Shown here piece by piece: positions 44,177-52,131 of a stretch of DNA of 64,000 bases. The stretch comes from Gemmatimonadota bacterium (GTDB lineage: Bacteria; Latescibacterota; UBA2968; GCA-2709665), in assembly GCA_028874335.1 (NCBI GenBank), contig JAPPJY010000011.1, positions 1-64,000 of the forward strand, written 5' to 3'. Made by a program: the position numbers and the translations under genes. How positions within the stretch are numbered: the stretch's first letter is position 1; each line of letters starts with the position of its first letter. The notes below the pieces were generated by a model. The model was not told the origin of the DNA. It saw nothing but the letters and a program-made list of their open reading frames with translations, and searched no databases.

Positions 44177-44779
44177 ATGCAGGCACTTATCCGCGTTCTC
44201 TTTGCTCTTTGTTTCACTGCGATGCTCACTGCTTCTGACGCGTGGGCGCAGCATGCGCTCAAGTTGGGCGCGGGTATACACTTCGATGAACAGACGCCGG
44301 GCATCGGACTCGCGTATGACATCAGCGCCTCGGAGGGCCTGGTCGCATTTTCGCCATTTGTCGACTTCTTTTCGAAGTCCGAAAGCAGGGTATTCGGCGG
44401 CGGCCTGAATCTTGTCGTGAAACGTCCCGCGGGCGAAAATGGAATCATCTACTTCGGAGGTGGAGGCGGGATTGGCAGCGTGACCTCGAAGAGGGAATTT
44501 GACGTTGACATCGGCGAGACCACCGATCAATCGCTTGAGACGGTCGAAGCTTCAAGAACCCAGGCCATGGTCAACGTGCTGTTCGGTCTTGAGTTTGCCA
44601 CAACCGAAAGGGCGTCTGTCTTTCTGCAGGGGAAGTGGATTGGCATGTACAGCGGAGACCCGGAAGTCATCCGTCTCTCCAGCGGCCAGGAGGTGGCGCC
44701 TGAACTGGACATAAAGAGTTTTGCTTTTCAGATTGGCCTCTCTCTCAATATCGGCCAATCTGAATATGAGGACTACTAG
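44177..44779 (+). CDS. Outer-membrane beta-barrel-like protein, paralogue 2
   Basis: A 200-residue exported protein: signal peptide IRVLFALCFTAMLTASDAWA, then strands LKLGAGIHFDEQTPGIGLAY, FSPFVDFFSKSESRVFGGGL, IIYFGGGGGIGSV and VFLQGKWIGMY. It shares the SRVFGGGLNLVVKR block and the overall strand pattern with paralogue 1, plus SRTQAMVNVLFGLEF matching SKTQAMADLELGVEF. GGGGAGG precedes the ATG. The C-terminus ends in IGLSLNIG followed by an acidic tail rather than an aromatic residue. A small barrel in the outer membrane is inferred; no ligand is known. Confidence 0.75.
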   Translation: MQALIRVLFALCFTAMLTASDAWAQHALKLGAGIHFDEQTPGIGLAYDISASEGLVAFSPFVDFFSKSESRVFGGGLNLVVKRPAGENGIIYFGGGGGIGSVTSKREFDVDIGETTDQSLETVEASRTQAMVNVLFGLEFATTERASVFLQGKWIGMYSGDPEVIRLSSGQEVAPELDIKSFAFQIGLSLNIGQSEYEDY

Positions 44780-44830
44780 TGTTCCGTCCCAGAAATTCCT
44801 CACCATTCGACCGCGCAAAATGGAGGAATA

Positions 44831-45499
44831 ATGAGAATTCGAATTAGAAGCTGTCTTAAAATTCCCAGCGGTCTTCGCGCGGCTGCAAAAGCGCCGGTCG
44901 GCGTTGGTCAAACCCGCCCGTATAGACAAATATGGGCGGATTCTCCCGCCTTGACCGCCACTTTTTCGCTCGCGCTCGGGATCTCACCGGTAATTTTAAA
45001 ACAGCTTCTTTTGCCTTTGCTGTCCGGCCTTGCGTTACTTGTGGCCACGCCCGTCTACGCGAGAGATTTCGGGTTGAATCTGGGAGGCGGCACACTCTTC
45101 GACCCCACCAGGCCGGGCGGTCACTTTTCGCTGGAGATGTCGCTTAGCGACGAATATCCCACTCACCTGGCGCCTTTCTTCGAGTTCTACAGCAAGTCGG
45201 GTACAAGGATCATACCCATAGGTATCTCACTGCTGTACAAACCGCCGCTTTCGGAATACGGAGGCACGATTTATTTCGGCGCAGGCGGAGGCGCGTTGCT
45301 TATCCGGGGTCAACCCACGGCGGGTCTGGCAACCGGCACCGACGGGATGATCACCGTGGCGGGCGGGTTGTCGTTCGGCGTGGGACCCAGCGCGGGGGTG
45401 TTCGTTCAGGTACGCTGGTTCAGATCCTTTGAAGATCAGACGGCGGAGAACGAAATCGGCGTTCAGGCGGGGATTCGATTCTACATCCCGGGAGATTGA
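44831..45499 (+). CDS. Outer-membrane beta-barrel-like protein, paralogue 3, with a MITE inside its signal-peptide codons
   Basis: A 222-codon frame. ATG 44831 has a strong GGAGG eight bases upstream and encodes MRIRI, after which a 162-bp repeat (54 codons, in frame) intervenes before LLPLLSGLALLVATPVYA. Removing the repeat on paper gives a normal signal peptide, MRIRIILPLLSGLALL...VYA. The mature part (DFGLNLGGGTLFDPTRPGGH, APFFEFYSKSGTRIIPIG and IYFGAGGGALLI) matches the two upstream paralogues. As it stands, the protein would have a 54-residue hydrophilic insert in its export signal or start internally; export may be impaired. Confidence 0.75.
   Translation: MRIRIRSCLKIPSGLRAAAKAPVGVGQTRPYRQIWADSPALTATFSLALGISPVILKQLLLPLLSGLALLVATPVYARDFGLNLGGGTLFDPTRPGGHFSLEMSLSDEYPTHLAPFFEFYSKSGTRIIPIGISLLYKPPLSEYGGTIYFGAGGGALLIRGQPTAGLATGTDGMITVAGGLSFGVGPSAGVFVQVRWFRSFEDQTAENEIGVQAGIRFYIPGD
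44847..45008. mobile_element. MITE-like element I inserted in coding sequence
   Basis: The ends GAAGCTGTCTTAAAATTCCC and (complemented right end) GAAGCTGTTTTAAAATTACC are inverted repeats differing at two positions. The interior contains CCGCCCGTAT...ATATGGGCGG and GGTCAA...TTGACC palindromic pairs, so the transcript can fold along its whole length. The length is exactly 162 bp, which keeps the host reading frame. No target duplication longer than two bases is visible. Confidence 0.82.
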
Positions 45500-45538
45500 T
45501 TGACTTACAACTGACGGGCGGAACTCAGGAACACCAAA

Positions 45539-45579
45539 GCGCCGGAACCCCGCTTCAGGGTCCCGGCGCATTTTCTTTG
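45539..45579. terminator. Bidirectional intrinsic terminator
   Basis: GCGCCGGAACCC (45539-45550) pairs with GGGTCCCGGCGC (45558-45569), with one mismatch, and is followed on the plus strand by ATTTTCTTTG. It lies at the convergence of the third barrel gene and pepA; the pepA stop codon is within its loop. Confidence 0.75.
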
Positions 45580-47069
45580 TTCCGCAGCAGGTCAACCAGG
45601 AGACGCACTCCCACGCCCGTGCCGCCCTTGGGAACGTGCGGCAGGTCTTTGCTCGCCCATGCCGTGCCGGCAATGTCCAGGTGAGCCCAGGGGAAGTCCT
45701 GCACGAAGGCTTCGATGAACGCCGCGCCCGTGATGGCGCCGCCCGCGCGACCGCCGGTGTTCTTCAGATCGGCAACATCGCTTTTCATCTCCTCCCGATG
45801 GCCATCCAGAACGGGAAGGCGCCACGCAATCTCACCCGTCCTTTCTCCTGCAGCGGCAATTTCAGCCGCCAGCCCGTCATCGTTTGAGAAGAGCCCGCTG
45901 GCCTCGTGTCCCAGGGCGATGACGCACGCACCCGAAAGCGTTGCCAGATCGATGGCGGCGGAGGGGTTGTAACGGGCGGCGTAGGCCACGGCATCGGCCA
46001 GAACCAGGCGGCCTTCGGCGTCCGTGGACCGGATTTCGATGGTTTTTCCCAGCATGGAGCGGATAATGTCGCCCGGCTTGAGCGCGCGGCTGCCGGGCAT
46101 GTTTTCCGAGGCGGCCACAAGGCCGATCGTACGTACCGGCAAATCCAGCCGCGCCACCGCCTGCATCGCGCCGATGACGGCGGCGGCGCCTCCCATGTCG
46201 AACTTCATATCCCACATGCCCTCGGAGCCTTTGATGGAAATGCCGCCGGAATCGAAAGTGATGCCTTTTCCGATCAGCACCGCGGGCGCCGCTTCGGGAT
46301 CATCGCCCTCGTGTTCGAGAACGATGAACCTGGGGGGTTGCGCGCTGCCCTGCGCCACGGCCTGGATGGTGCGCATGCCTTCGCTTGCAATCCGACCTTC
46401 GTCGAAGATCTCGCACCGCAGACCCGTTTCACGGGCCATCGACTCAGCCCGTCCGGCGAGTATGGCGGGTGTCATTTCGTTTCCCGGGTGGCTTCCCAGG
46501 TCCCGGGCCAGGCACGTGGCTTCGGCGATGATTCGCCCTGCATCCGAACCGTTTTCAATGTCGTTCTCTTTGGCCGCGTCGAATTCGACCAGTGTAATCC
46601 CTTCGAGTTCGTTGTTGTCGTCGTCTTCCCCGCTCTTGTAAGGCGTAAAGCGGTATGTCCCGAGAATAGCGCCCTCGACCACGGCCTGCGCCGCATCGGA
46701 AACGTCCAGACCACCCACCCCGCCACCGTGAACGACCGTGGCCAGTTGTTCGACGCCCAGGCCGCGGGCATGCCGCGCGGCAGCGGCGGAGACCTGCCGC
46801 ACACGGTCGAGGGTGAATTCCTCGCGTTTGCCCAGACCCACGAGGAGGAGGCGCTTCGCGGAAATGCCACCCCGCGGATAGAGGACGGCAATCTGTTTGA
46901 ACTTGCCCGTGAAGTCGCCGGTGTCAATCAGGTCCCGAACCTGGCCGTTGAGCGCCGCGTCCACCGCGCCGGTGGCGCCGCCGGGTACCGTGACGCCCTC
47001 GAACAGATTCAACACGATCGCGTCCGTTTCCCATGCTGCGATGTTCTCAATCGCTACGGATATGTCCAC
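45555..47069 (-). CDS. pepA: Leucyl aminopeptidase (M17, cytosol aminopeptidase)
   Basis: A 504-residue dinuclear-metal aminopeptidase removing N-terminal residues from peptides. Metal and catalytic residues are seen in LIGKGITFDSGGISIKGSEG (Lys, Asp), MKFDMGGAAAVIGAM (Asp) and STDAEGRLVLADA (Asp, Glu, Arg). The C-terminus DFPWAHLDIAGTAW is typical. GTG at 47069 is chosen because AGGAGG lies four bases upstream and the N-terminal domain (VDISVAIENIAAWETDAIVL) begins there; the frame runs on to 47114. It follows the MBL hydrolase gene on the same strand with a 140-base gap. The last codons are part of a terminator hairpin. Confidence 0.95.
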   Translation of the reverse strand: MDISVAIENIAAWETDAIVLNLFEGVTVPGGATGAVDAALNGQVRDLIDTGDFTGKFKQIAVLYPRGGISAKRLLLVGLGKREEFTLDRVRQVSAAAARHARGLGVEQLATVVHGGGVGGLDVSDAAQAVVEGAILGTYRFTPYKSGEDDDNNELEGITLVEFDAAKENDIENGSDAGRIIAEATCLARDLGSHPGNEMTPAILAGRAESMARETGLRCEIFDEGRIASEGMRTIQAVAQGSAQPPRFIVLEHEGDDPEAAPAVLIGKGITFDSGGISIKGSEGMWDMKFDMGGAAAVIGAMQAVARLDLPVRTIGLVAASENMPGSRALKPGDIIRSMLGKTIEIRSTDAEGRLVLADAVAYAARYNPSAAIDLATLSGACVIALGHEASGLFSNDDGLAAEIAAAGERTGEIAWRLPVLDGHREEMKSDVADLKNTGGRAGGAITGAAFIEAFVQDFPWAHLDIAGTAWASKDLPHVPKGGTGVGVRLLVDLLRNKENAPGP

Positions 47070-47209
47070 AAAACCTCCTGTTGATGACGGTTGGCGCTTT
47101 ACCGGTTTCCGCATTTCCCCCTGCGTAACCGCCTGTTCGGATTGCGCTCACGGCGCTCGTTCAAGAACCGGCGGTTCGTATGGTCCGCCGCGAGCGCGGG
47201 TATCCGGAA

Positions 47210-47848
47210 CTACCACGCGCCTGTACGTCCCGCGAAAAAGGGATTGTTCGATTTCTCAAGGCCCACGGTGGTGAAGGGTCCATGGCCCGGATAGATCTTC
47301 GTCCCATCGTCCAGGGTCAGAATCTTCTCCCGTATTGACTTGAGCAGAAGGTCCGCATCGCCGCCCGGAAGGTCGGTGCGGCCGATGGAGCCGGCAAAGA
47401 GGCTGTCCCCCACAATCGCGTGACCCGGCCACTTGAGGGTGATGTTGCCACGTGCGTGGCCCGGCGTGTGGACAATCTCGAGGGTTTCCTCACCCATGCT
47501 GACAACGTCGCCCTCGTGCAGGAAACGATCGATTCGCGGCGGGGGCTCCGCGTCAATACCGACAGATCCGGCGATTTCCACAAGGTGCTCGACCTCGTAG
47601 CGGTCGGCCGGATGTATTGCGAACGGGGCGCCGGTTTCGCGGACCGCCGAGGCCGCATGGGCGATGTGGTCGTAATGCCCGTGGGTGGCTATGACTTCCA
47701 CGATGCGGATGTCGTCTTCCAGGACGAGTTCCATGACTTCCGGGACGTTGTCCCCCGGATCGACGATAATGCCCTCAAGGGTTTTTTCGCAGGCCAGGAC
47801 GAAACAGTTCACCTGCAGGGGACCGACGACGATTGATTTGAAGATCAA
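47210..47848 (-). CDS. MBL-fold hydrolase (glyoxalase II-like)
   Basis: A 212-residue metallo-beta-lactamase-fold protein. The zinc motif HxHxDH is in ATHGHYDHIAHA, followed by HTPGHARGNITL, VGDSLFAGSIGRTDLPGGD and YPGHGPFTTVGLE. This set matches the YcbL/glyoxalase-II-like group, which hydrolyses S-lactoylglutathione or similar thioesters. TTG at 47848 with AGAGG six bases upstream is the likely start; further upstream the frame enters repeat E. It sits between pepA and the sulfatase on the same strand. Confidence 0.88.
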   Translation of the reverse strand: MIFKSIVVGPLQVNCFVLACEKTLEGIIVDPGDNVPEVMELVLEDDIRIVEVIATHGHYDHIAHAASAVRETGAPFAIHPADRYEVEHLVEIAGSVGIDAEPPPRIDRFLHEGDVVSMGEETLEIVHTPGHARGNITLKWPGHAIVGDSLFAGSIGRTDLPGGDADLLLKSIREKILTLDDGTKIYPGHGPFTTVGLEKSNNPFFAGRTGAW

Positions 47849-47860
47849 GAAAAACCTCTC

Positions 47861-47966
47861 GGGCGCCCACAAGGGACGCCCCTACAATACCAGACATCCA
47901 CGAATTCAACGCTCTGGGTTCGGCGCCGACGTTGCATTGGTAGGGGCGTCCCTTGTGGGCGCCCGG
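47861..47966. repeat. Inverted pair of palindromic repeat E
   Basis: GGGCGCCCACAAGGGACGCC with CCTACA (47861-47886) and its complement (47940-47966) face each other across 53 bases, making a 106-bp near-palindromic unit between the sulfatase and MBL genes. Single units occur at 19066, 37554 and 43154. Confidence 0.8.
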
Positions 47967-48016
47967 ACAATAGCACCGGCAACGCATGATCATGTAAGGC
48001 AAAATGCCAATTTGCG

Positions 48017-49345
48017 CTACGATTCCAGACCTTCCTCACCGGCGTGGATGGACGCGAGGACCCAGGGATCGCGGGTTTCGACGCGGAACGTCTTGACCTT
48101 CCGCCGCATGGTCTCCGCGACCTCGGCAACCTCCGGATCGTGGATCAGATTGGTGGATTCCTGCGGATCGGCTTCGACGTCGAACAACGCTTCTCCATCC
48201 TGATGCAGAAACCGTTCCGTGGGCCGCTGCCCCATCATCCCGATCCCCTCAGCCATGACTGTCTGCCAGGTCGGTGACGCCCACAGATCGCCCGGAATCG
48301 GCGTTGTCAGTTCAGGATAGAGATTGCGGACGTATTTGTACTTTCTTCCCCTCAACACGCGGTACGGATAGTAGTTCGTCACTTCGTGGAACGAGTGTGA
48401 GAAAAAGGTCTCTTCCCATCCTTCAGGATGGGCCTCGTCCAGAATCGGGATCATGGAACGCTCCGGAAGTCCGCCCGGCGGTTCCACCCCGCACCAGTCC
48501 AGGACTGTCGGCGCGATATTGCACCAGTTCACGAGCGCGTCGGACCGGACGGACGGCGCATCGGGCCGTACCAGAATCAGCGGGCAGCGATGACCGGAGT
48601 CGAACGAGGACCCCTTCGCGCCGGGAAACGGCATCCCATGGTCGCTCATCACCACGATCAGCGTGTCGCCCGCTCTCCCGGCGGCTTCCAGCGCATCCAC
48701 CGCCATCCCGATCCCCTGATCCAGCCTGGATATCGACTGGTAATATTCCGCCAGCTCTTTACGCACAGCGGGGCGGTCGGGCAGAAAATCGGGCACCACC
48801 ACCTCGTCAGGCGAATAATGCACCTCTTCCACGTCAGGATAGGTCTCCTGATTGCCGAAATTCCGATGCGGATCCCCGAATCCCATATGCAGATAGAAGG
48901 GCCTGTCACCCGTTTGAGAAAGGAACTCACCGGCATGCCGGGCCATCTCGGCCACGTTGCGGGTCCCGCCGCTCACCTGTTGCCCGTCGTACGTCCACGG
49001 ATATACCTCTTCCGGCTGTACGTGCAGCTTGCCCACAATCCCGGTGGCAAAACCCGCCGACCCCAGCGTCCTGGGGATGGAGGGCATGGAGAGTTGCGTA
49101 TGAAAATTGTGAATCCCGTGCGTATGGCCGTACTGCCCGTGGGTATGGCTGTAGTGTCCCGTCAACACGCACGCCCGGCTGGCCGCGCAGGAAGGCGTTG
49201 TACAGAAGGCCTGGGTAAACACCGTTCCACGCGACGCCAGTGCGTCAACATGCGGGGTCCGGATCCCCCGATTCCCGTAGCATCCGGCAATCGGGCTCCA
49301 GTCGTCGGCAATCAGCAGGAGTACGCTGCGATGATCTGTTGCCAT
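48017..49345 (-). CDS. Sulfatase family protein (type I, formylglycine-dependent)
   Basis: A 442-residue arylsulfatase-superfamily hydrolase. Metal-binding DD is in LLIADDWSP. The modification motif is SCAASRACVLTG, which fits C-x-(P/A)-x-R, so Cys can become formylglycine. The second metal site is VVMSDHGMPFPGAKGSSFDSG. The C-terminal LFDVEADPQESTNLIHDPEV is the common end signature. No signal peptide is present, so a cytoplasmic location is likely unless exported otherwise. The closest general type is heparan N-sulfatase-like; the true substrate is unknown. No sulfatase-modifying enzyme gene is in the window. Confidence 0.9.
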   Translation of the reverse strand: MATDHRSVLLLIADDWSPIAGCYGNRGIRTPHVDALASRGTVFTQAFCTTPSCAASRACVLTGHYSHTHGQYGHTHGIHNFHTQLSMPSIPRTLGSAGFATGIVGKLHVQPEEVYPWTYDGQQVSGGTRNVAEMARHAGEFLSQTGDRPFYLHMGFGDPHRNFGNQETYPDVEEVHYSPDEVVVPDFLPDRPAVRKELAEYYQSISRLDQGIGMAVDALEAAGRAGDTLIVVMSDHGMPFPGAKGSSFDSGHRCPLILVRPDAPSVRSDALVNWCNIAPTVLDWCGVEPPGGLPERSMIPILDEAHPEGWEETFFSHSFHEVTNYYPYRVLRGRKYKYVRNLYPELTTPIPGDLWASPTWQTVMAEGIGMMGQRPTERFLHQDGEALFDVEADPQESTNLIHDPEVAEVAETMRRKVKTFRVETRDPWVLASIHAGEEGLES

Positions 49346-49409
49346 GGCATTCCTTCATGGAGGGTCACAGGGGTGAATCGGCTTGTCAGTCCCGGAGGGA
49401 TCGTTTATT

Positions 49410-49853
49410 TTATGCGCGGTCCGCCGCGCGATTGGAACATCCGAGCATCCTGCGTTTCAATGCCGCGTTTTCCCCGTTCCTGATTTTCCATAACACAAAA
49501 ACCATCAGCAGGATGCCGGCGGCGTCATACACCACGTCTGTCCAGGTTCCCAGTCGTTCCGGAACGGAATGTTGGTGGATCTCGTCGGTCACGGCGCAAC
49601 ATACGGATAGTAACGCGCTCCATGCCAGACATGGACCGAAACGGCGCGGCTCAATCCAGATTGACCGCAGCCAGAGATACGTCAGGACCGCGTATTCAGT
49701 CAAATGAGCGAGCTTGCGAACCGCGTAATTCAATATGCCGAAATACGCCTCCGTCGCATCCGCGGACATGCCGAAAGCGAGCCATCTGCTGGATAAGAGA
49801 AAAATGAGTCCCAACCAACCCGCCAGCGCGATGCGCCATTTTCCGACTGTCAA
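49410..49853 (-). CDS. VanZ-like family membrane protein
   Basis: A 147-residue membrane protein with about four helices. The VanZ-like core is visible: ALAGWLGLIFLLSS, VRKLAHLTEYAVLTYLWLRS with the conserved K-x-x-H-x-x-E-Y, CAVTDEIHQHSVPERLGTW with D-E-x-H-Q, and DVVYDAAGILLMVFVLW. The function of VanZ-like proteins is poorly known; VanZ itself gives teicoplanin resistance. The start is uncertain: TTG at 49853 with a GAGGT four bases upstream is used, and the frame is open to 49934. It is divergent from pyrE and upstream of the sulfatase. Confidence 0.8.
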   Translation of the reverse strand: MTVGKWRIALAGWLGLIFLLSSRWLAFGMSADATEAYFGILNYAVRKLAHLTEYAVLTYLWLRSIWIEPRRFGPCLAWSALLSVCCAVTDEIHQHSVPERLGTWTDVVYDAAGILLMVFVLWKIRNGENAALKRRMLGCSNRAADRA

Positions 49854-49991
49854 TCCGACCTCGATTCGCCGATTCGCCAGTTCGCTCCGAATACCCCTTA
49901 AGATCGGCCTTTGGCAAATTTGCGTCAAGCACAAACCCGGCCGTGCGCCGTTTTTTTGCAGGCCGGGTACCCATCATCAGGAGTGCCCGCG

Positions 49992-50666
49992 ATGCAAGCC
50001 TATCAACAGGAATTCATCGACTTTCTGATTGAGACCGGCGCCCTCCGTTTCGGCGAATTCACGCTCAAGAGCGGCAGAAGGGCCCCGTACTTCTTCAATG
50101 CCGGGCAATTCAACACCGGCGCGGAAATCGAGCGCCTCGGCTATTTCTATGCCTGCGCCATCCGCGAACTCGACGTTGAACCGACGCTGGTTTTCGGTCC
50201 GGCCTATAAGGGCATCCCCCTCTGCATTGCTGCGGCCATCGCCCTCCGCCAGCGCTTCGATATGGACACCAGCTATGGCTTTGACCGGAAGGAGATAAAG
50301 GAACACGGCGAGGGGGGCTGGCTGGTTGGCAAAGAACCCGACCCTCAGGACCGCGTCGTATTGGTAGACGACGTCGTCACAGACGGCGCCACCAAGATTC
50401 AGATGATCCGTAGGCTGAAAGCAGCATGCAGCGCCCGGATATCGGGCCTCGTCATCGCTCTGGACCGCAAGGAGAGAAACGCGGACGGCGAAGACGCCGT
50501 GGCAGCGCTTCAGACAGCCGCCGGCGTAACCGTGCGTTCCATAATCACCATTCAAGACGTTCTTGAATACCTGCCCGGCCGCAGCATCGACGGGAAAATT
50601 GCCCTTACGCCCGACTTCAGAGGGCGAATCGAATCCTACCTGGACGAACACGGAAGATCGGCGTAA
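49992..50666 (+). CDS. pyrE: Orotate phosphoribosyltransferase
   Basis: A 224-residue enzyme making orotidine 5'-phosphate from orotate and PRPP in pyrimidine synthesis. The orotate loop is TLKSGRRAPYFFNAGQFNTG, the PRPP-binding signature is VVLVDDVVTDGATK, and FGPAYKGIPLCIAAAIAL and SYGFDRKEIKEHGEGG are typical. ATG 49992 is preceded by CAGGAG; the longer frame from 49911 is not needed. It ends 13 bases from the convergent M20 peptidase. No other pyr gene is nearby. Confidence 0.96.
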   Translation: MQAYQQEFIDFLIETGALRFGEFTLKSGRRAPYFFNAGQFNTGAEIERLGYFYACAIRELDVEPTLVFGPAYKGIPLCIAAAIALRQRFDMDTSYGFDRKEIKEHGEGGWLVGKEPDPQDRVVLVDDVVTDGATKIQMIRRLKAACSARISGLVIALDRKERNADGEDAVAALQTAAGVTVRSIITIQDVLEYLPGRSIDGKIALTPDFRGRIESYLDEHGRSA

Positions 50667-50679
50667 CCGGAGGTTTCAC

Positions 50680-51882
50680 TTATTCCGGGCCCTGAACCAC
50701 CCCTCCGCAGTACGCAACAGCCGTCATCGCGTATACCCGAGCCACCCGGACCAGTTCGTCCACCGCGACGGCTTCGGAAAGCGTATGCGCTCCTTTCGCA
50801 TCCGGCCCGTGCGTCAGCGCCGGAATACCGGCAAACGCCGCGTAGGAATTGCCGTCGTCCACGAACGGCTTGCCGCCAACGGGCAGTTCTCTACCGGTAA
50901 CCGCCGAGTACGCCGACTGAAAAGCGCTGACGATCGCGTCTTCGTGCGAGACCCGGAACGCGTCTCCCTGAATTTGGAAGTCAACCGTCGCCGACGTCCC
51001 TGATTCCACCGCGAGTTCGTCGACCAGCGCGCGAAACCCGGCTTCGACAGCGTCAGTTCGGCCGGGCGTGACCCATCGCCTTGTTCCCCTGACAGTGCAA
51101 CCCACCGGGGCCTGGTTGTAGATCTCGCCCGACTCAATGAACCCCACGAATACCGCGTCGCGCCCCGACCAGGGGTCGGACGTCTTCGCCAGCGTTTTAT
51201 TCAAGGACCGGAGCCGGCATACCAGTTCGGCGCCGACTCCCGGGACGTCGGGCGTCTCCGGCGCACGAAGGACCTCGTGAACCGGATCCCCCTCTCTGCG
51301 AATCGAAACCTCGAAAATGGCCATTCCCCGTCCGGCCAGAGGCAATCGATCCGCCAGATATTCCGGGAGCATCACGGCGTCACCCACGAAACCCTCCGCC
51401 ACCAGCGCCCTCACCTGGCGCCGGTCTCCCCAGGGACCCTCGTGATGATCGTGCGCGGTAAGCAACACGCCCCCGCCGGCAAGCGCTTCCGTTTCGCGCA
51501 GCGCCCGGAGGGCCTCCACGGCCGCCGCGATTCCACCCTTCATGTCCGATGCGCCTGAGCCGCAAAGGATACCGTCTTCCAAACTGGGCGGAACAAACGG
51601 CAGGTGAACCGTATCCAGGTGCCCGTCGAACTGCAGCGTTCGTCCCCGCCGCCCTGTTTCCAGCCGGACGACCACGGCGGGCGCTTCGGGCCAGTCTGCT
51701 TCCGGCCGTTTCACTTCGAATCCGTCGTCGGCCAGTATCTCCGCGAGACGGTCCGCCACGGCGCCGGCGCTCCGCGTGGGGCTGGGCACCGAAATCAGCG
51801 CCTTCGCCGTTTCAACAAGCCGTTCCCGATTCACCGCGATCCGGAGTTCTTCCAGCCGTTCCCCATCTGAAGCGCTGTCCAC
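50680..51882 (-). CDS. M20 family peptidase (ArgE/DapE-type deacylase)
   Basis: A 400-residue dizinc metallopeptidase. Zinc ligands and catalytic residues are in LQFDGHLDTVHLP (His-x-Asp), GILCGSGASDMKGGIAAAV (bridging Asp), LTAHDHHEGPWGD (catalytic Glu after HDHH) and the C-terminal LTHGPDAKGAHTLSEAVAVDEL (His). It resembles acetylornithine deacetylase/succinyl-diaminopimelate desuccinylase relatives, but the substrate is not clear. GTG at 51882 with GGGAGGG upstream is chosen; the open frame to 52620 is antisense to the GCS2 gene and is rejected. It is divergent from that ligase. Confidence 0.88.
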   Translation of the reverse strand: MDSASDGERLEELRIAVNRERLVETAKALISVPSPTRSAGAVADRLAEILADDGFEVKRPEADWPEAPAVVVRLETGRRGRTLQFDGHLDTVHLPFVPPSLEDGILCGSGASDMKGGIAAAVEALRALRETEALAGGGVLLTAHDHHEGPWGDRRQVRALVAEGFVGDAVMLPEYLADRLPLAGRGMAIFEVSIRREGDPVHEVLRAPETPDVPGVGAELVCRLRSLNKTLAKTSDPWSGRDAVFVGFIESGEIYNQAPVGCTVRGTRRWVTPGRTDAVEAGFRALVDELAVESGTSATVDFQIQGDAFRVSHEDAIVSAFQSAYSAVTGRELPVGGKPFVDDGNSYAAFAGIPALTHGPDAKGAHTLSEAVAVDELVRVARVYAMTAVAYCGGVVQGPE

Positions 51883-51965
51883 AATGCCCTCCCGGGAGCG
51901 ATGTCCCTGAAACCGGTACCGCATGCGGAAAACAGAAGTACCGTGATGGCGAAAAAGGAAAATGG

Positions 51966-51995
51966 TTGCGTTGCGGCTCGCAAATGTCGTATAAA
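51966..51995 (+). promoter_or_regulatory. Possible promoter of the GCS2-family ligase gene
   Basis: TTGCGT (51966-51971) and TATAAA (51990-51995) are separated by 18 bases, about 135 bases before the GTG start. The surrounding bases are locally AT-rich. Confidence 0.35.
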
Positions 51996-52131
51996 TATAC
52001 CCGGCCGGCAGCGAGAAATATAGAGCGACTCCGGTACACTTCAAGTACGCAAACGAGTGCCACAGTATGGACCGGCAGGCCGGCGCCGAAATGTATCCGT
52101 TCCAAAACCCCCGGGAGTTCGAGGAGGCAAA

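Noticed and set aside
45906-47084. A 392-codon plus-strand open frame
   Set aside because: It is fully antisense to pepA, whose motifs are complete.
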